From JBGAHD01 sp044226395 (GTDB lineage Bacteria; Pseudomonadota; Gammaproteobacteria; Xanthomonadales; Ahniellaceae): DNA of 64,000 nucleotides. Below the pieces are notes generated by a model that was not told where the DNA came from, did no database searches, and saw only the letters and a program-made list of their open reading frames with translations. The translations under genes were made by a program, and so were the position numbers. Shown one piece after another: positions 1 to 8,667 of this stretch. Each line of letters opens with the position of its first letter. Positions within the stretch are counted from its first letter, which is position 1. Where the stretch lies: assembly GCA_044226395.1 (NCBI GenBank), contig JBGAHD010000003.1, forward strand, positions 372,001 through 436,000, written 5' to 3'.

Positions 1-1633
1 AGGACTCTCGACCCTGATTGATGGCGATGCTGCCGGCGCCCGGCAAGCGCGTGAGCGTCGGGCCGCCGTTGTTGGCCAGCGGACCCAGCGCGATTAGCGA
101 GGCGCTCACGGCCGTCTGGTTCTGCGCGTTGACGGCCGCCGTGTCGAAGCGACAACTGGCGTTCGGCGCTTCGATGTTGTTGTAGGCCACCGCCAACTGG
201 CGTCCGGCGCTGGGGAAGCTGCATGTGCCGTTGATGATGGTGTTCGCCACCGCCAGGGCGTTGCCGGCCGTGTCGTCGAGAATGCGCACCGCGGTGGCGA
301 GTCGTCCGGCCATGCCGAACGCGCTCGCGACCACGGTGCTTCCGTACAGCTGCATCTGGCCGGTCTCCAGCGAGATCGCGCCGCCACGGAACGCGTCGTT
401 TCCCGAGAATGTCGATCGTTGAATGCCCACGGCGCCGCCCGAGAATGCGATCGCGCCACCACCGGGATCGGACGACATCGTGCTGCTGACCTGATTGGAC
501 TGGAAGGTAGAACGCTCCACAAGCAACTCATCGTGCGCCCATACCGCGCCGCCGCCGCGCGTGGCGGTGTTGTTGAAGAAGTGGCTTTCGATCACTTGGG
601 TATTTCGGCCAGTTCGGATGGCGCCGCCAAGAACGCCGCTGTTGGACGAGAACGTCGAGCGCAGGAACTGCGCCGTGAGGAAGGAACCGAAGTAAATCGC
701 GCCGCCGTGAGCCGATGACGTGCCTGTCGTGACATTGGCGTCGAATTGGCTGTCCTCGATCTGCAGCTCGAAGCTCGAGTAATCGGCAAAAATCGCGCCG
801 CCACCTAGTCCGTCGCTGCTATTGCCGCTGAACTGGCTGCGACGCACCACCACAGTGCCGCCCCCGGAGTTGACGCTTCCGGTGAGCAAGATAGCGCCGC
901 CAGCGCTCTTGGCCTGATTGCCGATGAACTCGCAGTCTTCGATCAGCACGAAGGGCACGCCAACGATGAAGCTTGTCAAATGAAGCGCGCCACCGTACGC
1001 ATTGGTGGCTTGTGTCGCGATGTTGTTCTCGAATCGCACGCGGCGCAGCACCAGCCGGGTTTCGGTGATCGATGGCATGAAGCTGGCGGTGTAGGCGATG
1101 GCGCCGCCCTCGAGGGTGACCTCATTGCCGATGAAGGCCACGTCCTCGATGGTGACCAATGACCGCGAGTTCAACGCACCGCCGCTGACGCCGCGTCCGC
1201 CTTGAATGGTGAGGCCGCGCAGCACCAAGCGCTGGTCGAAGTTCATCGTCGTGTGCAGCACGCGATCCGCCGCGGTTTGCACGAGGGTGGTGGTGTTCAC
1301 CCCGGTGCCGATGATTTCCAGATCATCCAGCACATCGATATCGCCCGTCGCGTTGACGTTTTCGGAGTCACCCGGGATTGTCAGTTGCAGCGGCAAGGTC
1401 GGCGTCGCCGGCAGGAAAATCCGATCGGGGCCAGACAGGCTGTTCGCCAGCGTCACCGCCTCGCGCAATGAACAATTGCCGGGACTGCAGCCATTGGGCA
1501 CGGGATCAGTGAGGATATCGACCGTGATATCGAGGGCCTGCGCCGGCATGGTCGCCACCAGCAGCAACGCGAACGCGCGGCCGAGGATCGTCGCGCCACG
1601 GCCATGCGAATGAGGGTGTCGAGCGTGCGACAT
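1..1633 (-). CDS. CSLREA-type right-handed beta-helix secreted protein (C-terminus cut by window edge)
   Basis: Probable exported or surface protein; no enzymatic role can be read. Translating leftward from the ATG at 1631-1633 gives about 544 residues without a stop to the window edge. The start has an AAGGAC ribosome site 7 bases upstream. Residues 1-33 look like a signal peptide ending around PAQA. A CSLREA box (NCSLREAVTLAN) follows near residue 55, the hallmark of the CSLREA domain. The middle is a run of Gly/Asn-rich units such as GGAIYF, GGGAVWA and GGAISLE, each followed by short strand-like stretches, as in parallel beta-helices. The last visible residues (PLANNGGPTLTRLPGAGSIA) resemble a choice-of-anchor Q segment, so the end is probably near. 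It lies 146 bases downstream of the propeller gene on the same strand and may be co-transcribed. Family assignment is from motif memory. Confidence 0.85.
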   Translation of the reverse strand, partial: MSHARHPHSHGRGATILGRAFALLLVATMPAQALDITVDILTDPVPNGCSPGNCSLREAVTLANSLSGPDRIFLPATPTLPLQLTIPGDSENVNATGDIDVLDDLEIIGTGVNTTTLVQTAADRVLHTTMNFDQRLVLRGLTIQGGRGVSGGALNSRSLVTIEDVAFIGNEVTLEGGAIAYTASFMPSITETRLVLRRVRFENNIATQATNAYGGALHLTSFIVGVPFVLIEDCEFIGNQAKSAGGAILLTGSVNSGGGTVVVRRSQFSGNSSDGLGGGAIFADYSSFELQIEDSQFDANVTTGTSSAHGGAIYFGSFLTAQFLRSTFSSNSGVLGGAIRTGRNTQVIESHFFNNTATRGGGAVWAHDELLVERSTFQSNQVSSTMSSDPGGGAIAFSGGAVGIQRSTFSGNDAFRGGAISLETGQMQLYGSTVVASAFGMAGRLATAVRILDDTAGNALAVANTIINGTCSFPSAGRQLAVAYNNIEAPNASCRFDTAAVNAQNQTAVSASLIALGPLANNGGPTLTRLPGAGSIAINQGRES

Positions 1634-1779
1634 GAGCGCCGTCCTTCAAGCCTAGACGACCTCATGAACGAGGAAACGGCGCCGCAGGGGCCACGACCGG
1701 GAATCCGTGCCCAGTGGTTTGGTCCAGCAGGAAAAGTTCGCGCGCTCAGGGCGCCTTGTCGTCGCGGATGGCGTGCCGC

Positions 1780-4488
1780 TTAGGGCGCGCCATCGTCTTC
1801 GAACCCATCCCCGAAAACCCGCCCCGGCTGGAACATCAACACGCGCGTCGTAGGCGCCGACGTTTCGCCGTGCACGCCCGCATAGGTGGTCGGTTCGACC
1901 ACGACCCAACTGCGTTCGATGCTGACGAGTTCGCTCTTGGTCTGGCGCATTTGCAGACCCGGCTGTTGATACACGGGCGCGCCGAGCGTGTTGGACAACA
2001 ACGGGATCAGACTCAACTGATTGTCACCGCCTGGCAGCGGTTCGTTGGCCCACAGCCAGATGCTGCTCGGTTCCGAGCTGACGACCATGGCGCCGACGCG
2101 GCCGCCACCGGGCGTGTCCGTGCAACCCAGCAGCGCGCCATCGGCGGCGTTGAGTCGGCACACGCGCAGCGGCAACTGATCGGGCCCCGCGTTCGGGGGA
2201 AAGGCCACCTGCACGACGCCCTGGCCATCGGTGTCGGCCACCGTGAAGGTTTGTCCAGCGGCAAAGGGACGCAGTGGTTGATCGATGCGGCGCTGCCAGA
2301 GTCGCGTGCCCGCGCTGTCGAATGCCGCCACCAGCAGGGCATTGGGTCGAATGGCGGCGGCGTTGGCGAGCACCGGCGCAGTCACCAGGTTGATCGCGCG
2401 GCGCGTCACAGCATCGACGCGCACGAACTCGCCGGTGCCGAGCGGCTCGAAAACCCAGGTCACGCCACCAGGCATCGTGGTGCCGTTCGCGTTAATGGCG
2501 ATTAGCGTCACGCCGGTGCTGCTGACGTCGGTGGCATTGAGCACGCGCAGGAAGACGCGCGTGCCCAGCACGTGAGAAATGGTCACGTCGAGGGATGTGG
2601 GGACTTGGGTCAGCACGGTATCGACCTGCGTCGTGCCCGCCGCGTCGTAGCAGCGCCACTTCGGGGCCTGCCACGGTCCGCCGTTGCGTTGCGCGAAGCC
2701 CAAGCCGCACAGCAGCAAGTTGCCGCTGGTAAAACTCGTCACACGCGCAATTTGCTTGAAGGGCTCATCGAGCGTGCGCTCCCAGGCGATTTGTCCCTGC
2801 GCATCCAATGCCCACAGGCGATGCGCCGATGCCAAGGGCCCGCGCGAAGAGGCCGCCACGTAGAGCACGCCATTGACGAAAGCCAACTGCGCATCCGAGA
2901 TGTCGAAGCGCGGCACTTCCAGAACACGGCGCCAACGCACCTGGCCTCGCTCGGACAAGCGCGTGACTTCGAGCAGTTCTTTCTCGCCATTGCTGACGGA
3001 ACGCGCGTGCGCGAGATCGAACGTGCTGGCATCGAGAACCACGGCAGGCGACGTCTCGCGCAGCCGCGCATAGGTCGGAAAGTCGAATGCCGTGCCTGGC
3101 GGGCCTGCCAGCGCGGTTCCATCGGTCGACTCGAAAACGCGCACGTCCATGGTGCTGCTGAAGGAGACACCGAACGGCGCGCAAGCTTGATTGAGGCAAG
3201 TGCTCGTATCGCGCAGCCAGGTGGCTTCGGGCTCGCCGCTGCTGATGCTCAACTGCCGCGTCGCGCCCAAGGGACCCGCCGCGAGACCTCCCAACGTGAA
3301 CTCAGTGCCGACCTGCAGATCGCCGCTGGTCAGATCCACCGTGAACACCTCGCCGTCGCCGTCGTCGAGCCGCGATGCCAACAGACGAGCCTTGCCCCCC
3401 AGCACGCGCCACTCACCGAGACCAGACGAGGTCGAAGCCCGCGTCACCCGCCAACGCTCCACGCCGTCGGGACTCAGGCGTCGCACATCGGCGATGTCAC
3501 TGGTCGCGAGCAAGGCATCGCCATCGGCCAACCACGCGTGCACATCGAGCCCGATGGCGTCGGCGATCTGCGTTCGCGCGGCGCCATCGATGCCGATCAC
3601 GCGCAGCGCGCCCGAGCCATCGTGCAGCCACGAATCGCCCGTCGCGGAAAGCGCGAAGCCTTCACCACCGGAAAGCGCGGCATCAATCTGCCAGCGATCA
3701 ATACCGCCCAGGCGCAAGCGCGTATCCTGCCAGGGCAAGGTCGGGCTGTTGGCGGGGCGCGTCAGCATCAAAAAGCCGGCACCCGGCCAAAAATCAAAGA
3801 CGAGGTGATCCCGGCCCGTCGGCGCCTCCACCATCTCCACGAGTTGGCCGCTGGCATCCAGCGCGCACGCGCGAGCCGGCAAACCATTGCCCGCGAAGAT
3901 CGTCACCACGAAGTGCCCATCGGCCGAAAGCCATGCGCGTTCGATCGAAGGAAACAAATTGCTGGGGTAGCACGCGGAAGGCAGCTCGCTGGTACTGACG
4001 CGTTGCGCGTTACCCGCGGCATCAAGGAACAGCGCGCCGCCATCGCCCACGCGAATCGCGAGACCACCCGAAGGCGTCAGACGAGCCTCATTGAGTTCCG
4101 TCGCGAATACCGAAACGAAGTCATTCGACGCGCCGCCAAAATTCCAAAAGCGCTTCCAAACGACCTGCCCGGAAAGATCCAGGCGAACAATCTGAAAACC
4201 TCTCAGCCGCTGCCAGGAAGGATTGAGCACGAAACCCAGCTCCGCGCCACGACTGATGCCGTTGACGGGCAGTACTACGTAGGCGCCATCTTCCCGCGGC
4301 ACCACGGCGTGCGACGAAAAGCTCGGGTCCTCGAAGGCATAGGGGAACGGATATCCAAACAACGTCGCGCGCGGGCCCGCCGATTGCGGAACGGGGTCCG
4401 CATGCTCCCAGGCGATGCCTTGGGCCAAGACCTGCGGCACTCCCGAGATGGCCAACAGCGTGCAGAGCAACCAGCGCGAAAACGACAT
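1780..4488 (-). CDS. Secreted PQQ-like beta-propeller protein with C-terminal GDGFE motif
   Basis: Predicted exported protein of 902 residues, function unknown. The frame is open further upstream, but the start at 4488 is preferred: ACAGGAG lies just before it, and it begins a clean signal peptide (MSFSRWLLCTLLAISG to VLAQ). The body contains recurring blades of the form G-x-(V/I)-x-W-x-R, for example GQVVWKRFW, GVERWRVTR, GQVRWRRVL, GQIAWERTL and GTRLWQRRI. This is the pattern of PQQ/WD-type propellers, though no cofactor residues are evident. The protein ends with VFGDGFEDDGAP; similar short FxDGFE tails are common on secreted proteins of this bacterial group (from memory). No neighbouring gene suggests a substrate. 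A sensor, adhesin or inactive dehydrogenase-like scaffold are all possible. Confidence 0.85.
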   Translation of the reverse strand: MSFSRWLLCTLLAISGVPQVLAQGIAWEHADPVPQSAGPRATLFGYPFPYAFEDPSFSSHAVVPREDGAYVVLPVNGISRGAELGFVLNPSWQRLRGFQIVRLDLSGQVVWKRFWNFGGASNDFVSVFATELNEARLTPSGGLAIRVGDGGALFLDAAGNAQRVSTSELPSACYPSNLFPSIERAWLSADGHFVVTIFAGNGLPARACALDASGQLVEMVEAPTGRDHLVFDFWPGAGFLMLTRPANSPTLPWQDTRLRLGGIDRWQIDAALSGGEGFALSATGDSWLHDGSGALRVIGIDGAARTQIADAIGLDVHAWLADGDALLATSDIADVRRLSPDGVERWRVTRASTSSGLGEWRVLGGKARLLASRLDDGDGEVFTVDLTSGDLQVGTEFTLGGLAAGPLGATRQLSISSGEPEATWLRDTSTCLNQACAPFGVSFSSTMDVRVFESTDGTALAGPPGTAFDFPTYARLRETSPAVVLDASTFDLAHARSVSNGEKELLEVTRLSERGQVRWRRVLEVPRFDISDAQLAFVNGVLYVAASSRGPLASAHRLWALDAQGQIAWERTLDEPFKQIARVTSFTSGNLLLCGLGFAQRNGGPWQAPKWRCYDAAGTTQVDTVLTQVPTSLDVTISHVLGTRVFLRVLNATDVSSTGVTLIAINANGTTMPGGVTWVFEPLGTGEFVRVDAVTRRAINLVTAPVLANAAAIRPNALLVAAFDSAGTRLWQRRIDQPLRPFAAGQTFTVADTDGQGVVQVAFPPNAGPDQLPLRVCRLNAADGALLGCTDTPGGGRVGAMVVSSEPSSIWLWANEPLPGGDNQLSLIPLLSNTLGAPVYQQPGLQMRQTKSELVSIERSWVVVEPTTYAGVHGETSAPTTRVLMFQPGRVFGDGFEDDGAP

Positions 4489-4765
4489 GTGAACTCCTGT
4501 ACGAACAACGGTCGCCCTTTCGAGGCGCTTTCTCAGGCCTTCCTGGGTAGCAAAAGCAGCGCGTGACGAGCCCCGCCACAACCCGCGATCCAGTTCTTCT
4601 ACAACCGGCAAGGCATTCGCTGCCCCCAAGTTCGAGGACCTCGATTTCTAGAATCGTAGACCACCGAATTATCGGATCAGCCTGCCGCGCGACTCTAGCG
4701 GAAGGTGCCGGGGAGTGCCCTCCCAGTTCGCCTAGCCTGGGCTGGGTATTTTGCGTGGTTGAGGG

Positions 4766-5308
4766 CTACTTGCTCCTCAAGAAGCCTAAGCCGACCACCA
4801 CCCAAAGCCCCGCGAAGATTGCTGTCGGCAGCCACGGCACATCTAAGCCCATCGCGGTCCCGACTGTCGAAATCAAAATCTGTCCCACGCTCAACCCGAA
4901 CATCACCCATGCCAGTCCCCGCGCGCGAAATCGGACTGCCATCGCGGCCACCGCGCCTACCACGAGCATGCCTGGAAATACGAAGTTCACGGCATCACGT
5001 TCGCTACCGATGAAGCCAACGGCCAGCGTCGCCCAAATGAGCAGGAACGCAGTCAACACCGCTAGCGCGCTGGCGAGGCGATAGGCGAGATTCGCGGACA
5101 GGCGCATTGCCAGTTCGAACGCGCCGCAAGCCACTAGCAACATCGTCCCGAGGACGATGAAATCGATCGCGCTCCATTTCACCTCATCGGTGAACTGCAT
5201 GGCGATCCAAGGCAGGAGCAGTAGCGCCGCGGCGCCGCCCCAGGCGAGGGGGCGGAGGAAGTTGCCGCGGGCTTTGGGCGTCGAGTTCGGTTGTGCGTCG
5301 GAGTGCAC
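4766..5308 (-). CDS. Small multi-pass membrane protein, unknown function
   Basis: A 180-residue integral membrane protein with about five hydrophobic helices and short loops: after PLAWGGAAALLLLPW, around IDFIVLGTMLLVACGAF, LASALAVLTAFLLIW, VFPGMLVVGAVAAMAV, and the C-terminal LPTAIFAGLWVVVGLGF. I do not recognise the family. The GTG at 5306-5308 is chosen because GAGAGGAC lies 7 bases upstream. The in-frame ATG at 5339-5341 would add 11 residues but has no ribosome site. The gene stands alone between the secreted-protein genes and the restriction-like island, and nothing around it hints at a role. Confidence 0.7.
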   Translation of the reverse strand: MHSDAQPNSTPKARGNFLRPLAWGGAAALLLLPWIAMQFTDEVKWSAIDFIVLGTMLLVACGAFELAMRLSANLAYRLASALAVLTAFLLIWATLAVGFIGSERDAVNFVFPGMLVVGAVAAMAVRFRARGLAWVMFGLSVGQILISTVGTAMGLDVPWLPTAIFAGLWVVVGLGFLRSK

Positions 5309-5508
5309 GGTAGTTGTCCTCTCTCGCCAGAGTTCCGCCATTCGAAGCTACTTCAGTCGCCGTTGTCAGGAGGTGCAGGGATTCGTCGTCGCACCTTTGA
5401 CTCAGCTTATCTCTAGGTTGTGTGGAAGATGATCTGTATGCCTATGTCGCCGAGGGAAATGGGAGGTATCATCTTGGCCGTTTAGGCCCAGCACTAGGAA
5501 ACCGCTGA

Positions 5509-8500
5509 ATGTCCGACAAGGCCTCTCAGCTTTTCATCGTTGACAATTCAAACAACGACTGGAAGGTCAAGTCGTACCTGTCCGAATGGTGCGAACTATC
5601 TCAATCCATCGACATCGCAACCGGTTACTTCGAGATCGGCGCGCTGCTGACGCTGAAGGAGGGCTGGCAGAAGGTCGACAAAATCCGCCTGTTGATGGGG
5701 GACGAGGTGTCGATGCGCACGGCCCAGGCTTTCGACAAGGGCCTGAGGCGCGTGATGGGGCGGCTGGATGGCTCTCTGGACGCGGAGAAGGTTAAGAACG
5801 ACTTTCTCGACGGTGTGCCGGCGATCGTGGATGGCATTCGCAGTGGCAAGCTGGAGTGCCGGGTCTATCGCAAAGACAAGTTCCACGCGAAGGCGTACAT
5901 CACCCATGGCCGTTCGGCGGTGGTGGGTTCGTTCGCGCTTGTTGGATCCTCCAACTTCACGGTACCTGGCCTGACGGAAAACATCGAACTAAACGTTCAG
6001 GTCCGCGGCGCGGATGTGGGTCTGCTACAGGACTGGTACGAGCGTCACTGGGAAGAGGCCCAGGACGTTAGCGCGGACGTGCTGAAGATAATCGAGAAAC
6101 ACACCGTCCTGCGTTCGCCATACGAAATATGGGTCAAGGCGCTGCACGAGTTGTTCCATGGTGAGGCGCTCACGCCAGATGTCTGGGACCGCACACTGTC
6201 CAAGCTGTTTCCAGAGCTTGACCGCTACCAACAAGACGCCTATCGCAACCTGCTCAGTATCGCCAAGACTTACGGCTTGGCCTTTCTTTGTGACGGTGTT
6301 GGTCTGGGCAAGACCTTCGCCGGGCTGATGCTGATCGAGCGTTTCGTGGTCCACGAAGGCAAGCGCGTCGTTCTGTTCGCTCCCAAGGCCGCTCGCGAGG
6401 ATGTCTGGGAGGTGAAAGTCGCCAAGTATCTCGACGATCTCAACAGCGGATTCGTCAATTTCAAGTCGTTCAATCACACTGATCTGCAGCGCGGGGGGAA
6501 GATCCAGAAGGAGATCGAGCTGACGATGCGGGACGCGGACATCGTCATCATCGACGAGGCGCACAATTTCCGGAATCCAGGAGGCCGCGGTACCGGCCGC
6601 ATGCAGGAGTCGCGTTATCGGAGGCTTCAGCGTTACGTCTCCAGCGGGTCGAACAGGAAGCAGGTATTCATGCTCACGGCTACGCCTGTCAACAACTCGA
6701 TCCACGATTTCCGCCACATGATCGAGATCTTCACCGGCGAAGATATGAAGTACTTCCAGCCGACGCTCGGCATTTCCAGTCTGCGCAGGCACTTCATCGA
6801 TCTGGAGAAGAAGCTGCAGGGGAAAGGGCGGGAAGGTGATCTCTTCGACATCGAGACGGCGGAGGACGAGGACAAGGCCGAACTCGCATTGGCAATGGAC
6901 CGCATCTTCCATGCGCTTGTGGTTCAACGGAGTCGGGCCTACGTGCGGGAGAGCCAGATCCAGGTCGCTGGCGACAAGGCGTTGTTCCCGGAGCGCCTGC
7001 CCCCGGTCGTGGCCGAGTACGGTTTGAAGAAAACGTACGGCAAGCTTCTGGCCGAGCTAGAGAAAGCGTTCAACAAACAGAACCCATTATTCGTGCTTGG
7101 CGTATACAACCCCTTGGCCTACTTCAAGGGCGCACGTGAGAGCACGGATGCCGCCAATCTGGAAGAAGGGCGCCAGAAGCAGGTCGTCACCCTCATCCGT
7201 ACGCAATTCCTGAAGCGATTCGAGAGCTCGGCGGCGGCATTCGAAATGTCTTGCCTGCGGCTGCTCAAGAAGCTGTTCGCCTGGGCCGAGGTCCACGCCG
7301 AAGGGCATGAAAAGAAGCGCTTGGACCGCTTCAAGAGCAAGCATGCCGTGCTAATCGACTACGTCGAAGCACATCAGAACGACCTGTTCTCCGATGAGGC
7401 GGACGACGATGAGGTGGAACCCTTCCTCACCGAGGAGATGCTTGCCGACGTAGAGAGGCTTGACCGAGATGAGTATGAAGTCGGGGATCTGATCGACGAC
7501 TGCATCGACGACATGGAGCAATTGGCCGTGTTCTTGGGCATGGTCAAGGACGTCACGCCGAAGAAGGACGACAAGCTGCAGGCGCTGATCAAGCTGCTGA
7601 AGACTGACAAGGTACTGAAGAACCAGAAGCTGATCCTATTCACAGAGTTCGCCGACACCGCGCGCTACTTGGAGAATGAGCTGAAGTCGGCCGGCATCGC
7701 AGGCATTGAGCGCATCGATGGCAAGAGTACGCAGAAGCGTCGGAGCCAGGTGATCCGCCGCTTCTCGCCTTACTACAACGACACGAGCCGGGCTGGCCTC
7801 AAGAGCGATGGTCTGGAGGAGATCCGGGTACTCATCGCAACGGACGTGCTGTCCGAAGGCCTGAACCTGCAGGACGCCACGCGCTTGATCAACTACGACC
7901 TCCACTGGAATCCCGTGCGCCTAATGCAACGCATTGGCCGCACAGACCGTCGCCTCGACCCGAAAGTTGAGAAAGCGATTCTTCGCGACGACCCGGACCA
8001 GAAGGCAGTCCGGGGCACGACGCAGTTCTGGAACTTCCTCCCGCCGGATGAACTGAACGAATTGTTGAGCCTGTTCAACCGTGTGACGCAGAAGACCGTG
8101 GTGATCTCTCGAAGCTTCGGCATCGAGGGCAGGAAGCTGCTGAGTCCCGACGACGACTTCGATCCTGTGAAGGAAATGAACGAGCGCTTCGACGGTGTGA
8201 TGTCCGAGGTCGAGAAGCTGCGGCTGGAGTACGACCAGTTGCGCGACGAACATCCCGAGCTGATCGAGGCGGCGGCGACGATACCTTCCAAAGCATTCAG
8301 TGGTCGAAAGTCAGTGGACAGTCACGCTCGAGTGTTCTTCTGCTACCGCATTCCGAGACCGGATCCGAGCTTGATCGTGCTGGAGCCCGGTCAGCCTCGT
8401 TGGTCGCTGGCCGCCGGTTACACGGTCTGGATTGAGGTCGCCCTGGATCCGGAGGCATCCACCAACGACGCGGGCACCATCGCGCTTCATATCCGCTGTG

Positions 8501-8658
8501 AGGCGGGCGAGAAGCGTGTAACCAAGCTAGCCCAGAGCAAGCTCAAAGCCCTTCGCGAGCAAGTGGAGAAGGATCTGGTAAAGCTACATCTGCGCCCGTT
8601 GCAGGCGCCGGTCGGCGTATCGCCGTCGCTGCTGTGCTGGATGGAACAAGCGAACTGA
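5509..8658 (+). CDS. PLD-nuclease/SNF2-type helicase, restriction subunit candidate
   Basis: A 1049-residue fusion likely to translocate along and cut foreign DNA. Residues 1-190 form a phospholipase-D-type nuclease domain with one HKD motif (KFHAKAYITHG, 124-134, followed by SSNFT). One motif per chain implies dimer formation, as in BfiI-like nucleases. Residues 240-870 form a superfamily 2 helicase: Walker A GVGLGKT (263-269), DEAH box (349-352), motif III LTATPVNNS (389-397) and motif VI QRIGRTDR (about 806-813). An acidic, probably coiled region lies between the two RecA lobes (about 610-690). The C-terminal 170 residues are unassigned. It is followed after 9 bases by a methyltransferase gene, so the two should be co-expressed. 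In classic type ISP enzymes nuclease, helicase, methylase and specificity parts form one chain; here they are split. A DISARM-like or purely defensive helicase is the alternative reading. Confidence 0.88.
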   Translation: MSDKASQLFIVDNSNNDWKVKSYLSEWCELSQSIDIATGYFEIGALLTLKEGWQKVDKIRLLMGDEVSMRTAQAFDKGLRRVMGRLDGSLDAEKVKNDFLDGVPAIVDGIRSGKLECRVYRKDKFHAKAYITHGRSAVVGSFALVGSSNFTVPGLTENIELNVQVRGADVGLLQDWYERHWEEAQDVSADVLKIIEKHTVLRSPYEIWVKALHELFHGEALTPDVWDRTLSKLFPELDRYQQDAYRNLLSIAKTYGLAFLCDGVGLGKTFAGLMLIERFVVHEGKRVVLFAPKAAREDVWEVKVAKYLDDLNSGFVNFKSFNHTDLQRGGKIQKEIELTMRDADIVIIDEAHNFRNPGGRGTGRMQESRYRRLQRYVSSGSNRKQVFMLTATPVNNSIHDFRHMIEIFTGEDMKYFQPTLGISSLRRHFIDLEKKLQGKGREGDLFDIETAEDEDKAELALAMDRIFHALVVQRSRAYVRESQIQVAGDKALFPERLPPVVAEYGLKKTYGKLLAELEKAFNKQNPLFVLGVYNPLAYFKGARESTDAANLEEGRQKQVVTLIRTQFLKRFESSAAAFEMSCLRLLKKLFAWAEVHAEGHEKKRLDRFKSKHAVLIDYVEAHQNDLFSDEADDDEVEPFLTEEMLADVERLDRDEYEVGDLIDDCIDDMEQLAVFLGMVKDVTPKKDDKLQALIKLLKTDKVLKNQKLILFTEFADTARYLENELKSAGIAGIERIDGKSTQKRRSQVIRRFSPYYNDTSRAGLKSDGLEEIRVLIATDVLSEGLNLQDATRLINYDLHWNPVRLMQRIGRTDRRLDPKVEKAILRDDPDQKAVRGTTQFWNFLPPDELNELLSLFNRVTQKTVVISRSFGIEGRKLLSPDDDFDPVKEMNERFDGVMSEVEKLRLEYDQLRDEHPELIEAAATIPSKAFSGRKSVDSHARVFFCYRIPRPDPSLIVLEPGQPRWSLAAGYTVWIEVALDPEASTNDAGTIALHIRCEAGEKRVTKLAQSKLKALREQVEKDLVKLHLRPLQAPVGVSPSLLCWMEQAN

Positions 8659-8667
8659 GGGGAAGTC

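Noticed and set aside
1670..1690. Extra copies of the CGTTTCCTCG motif near 1670-1690 and 12840
   Set aside because: Only 10 bases match and flanks differ; consistent with chance in this composition.
2572..4566. 664-residue plus-strand frame opposite the propeller gene
   Set aside because: Shadow of a gene with signal peptide, ribosome site and propeller repeats; no ribosome site of its own.
4489..4765. Possible gene or RNA in the gap before the 902-residue protein gene
   Set aside because: Short frames only; no strong hairpin. It probably just holds the promoter for the leftward gene.
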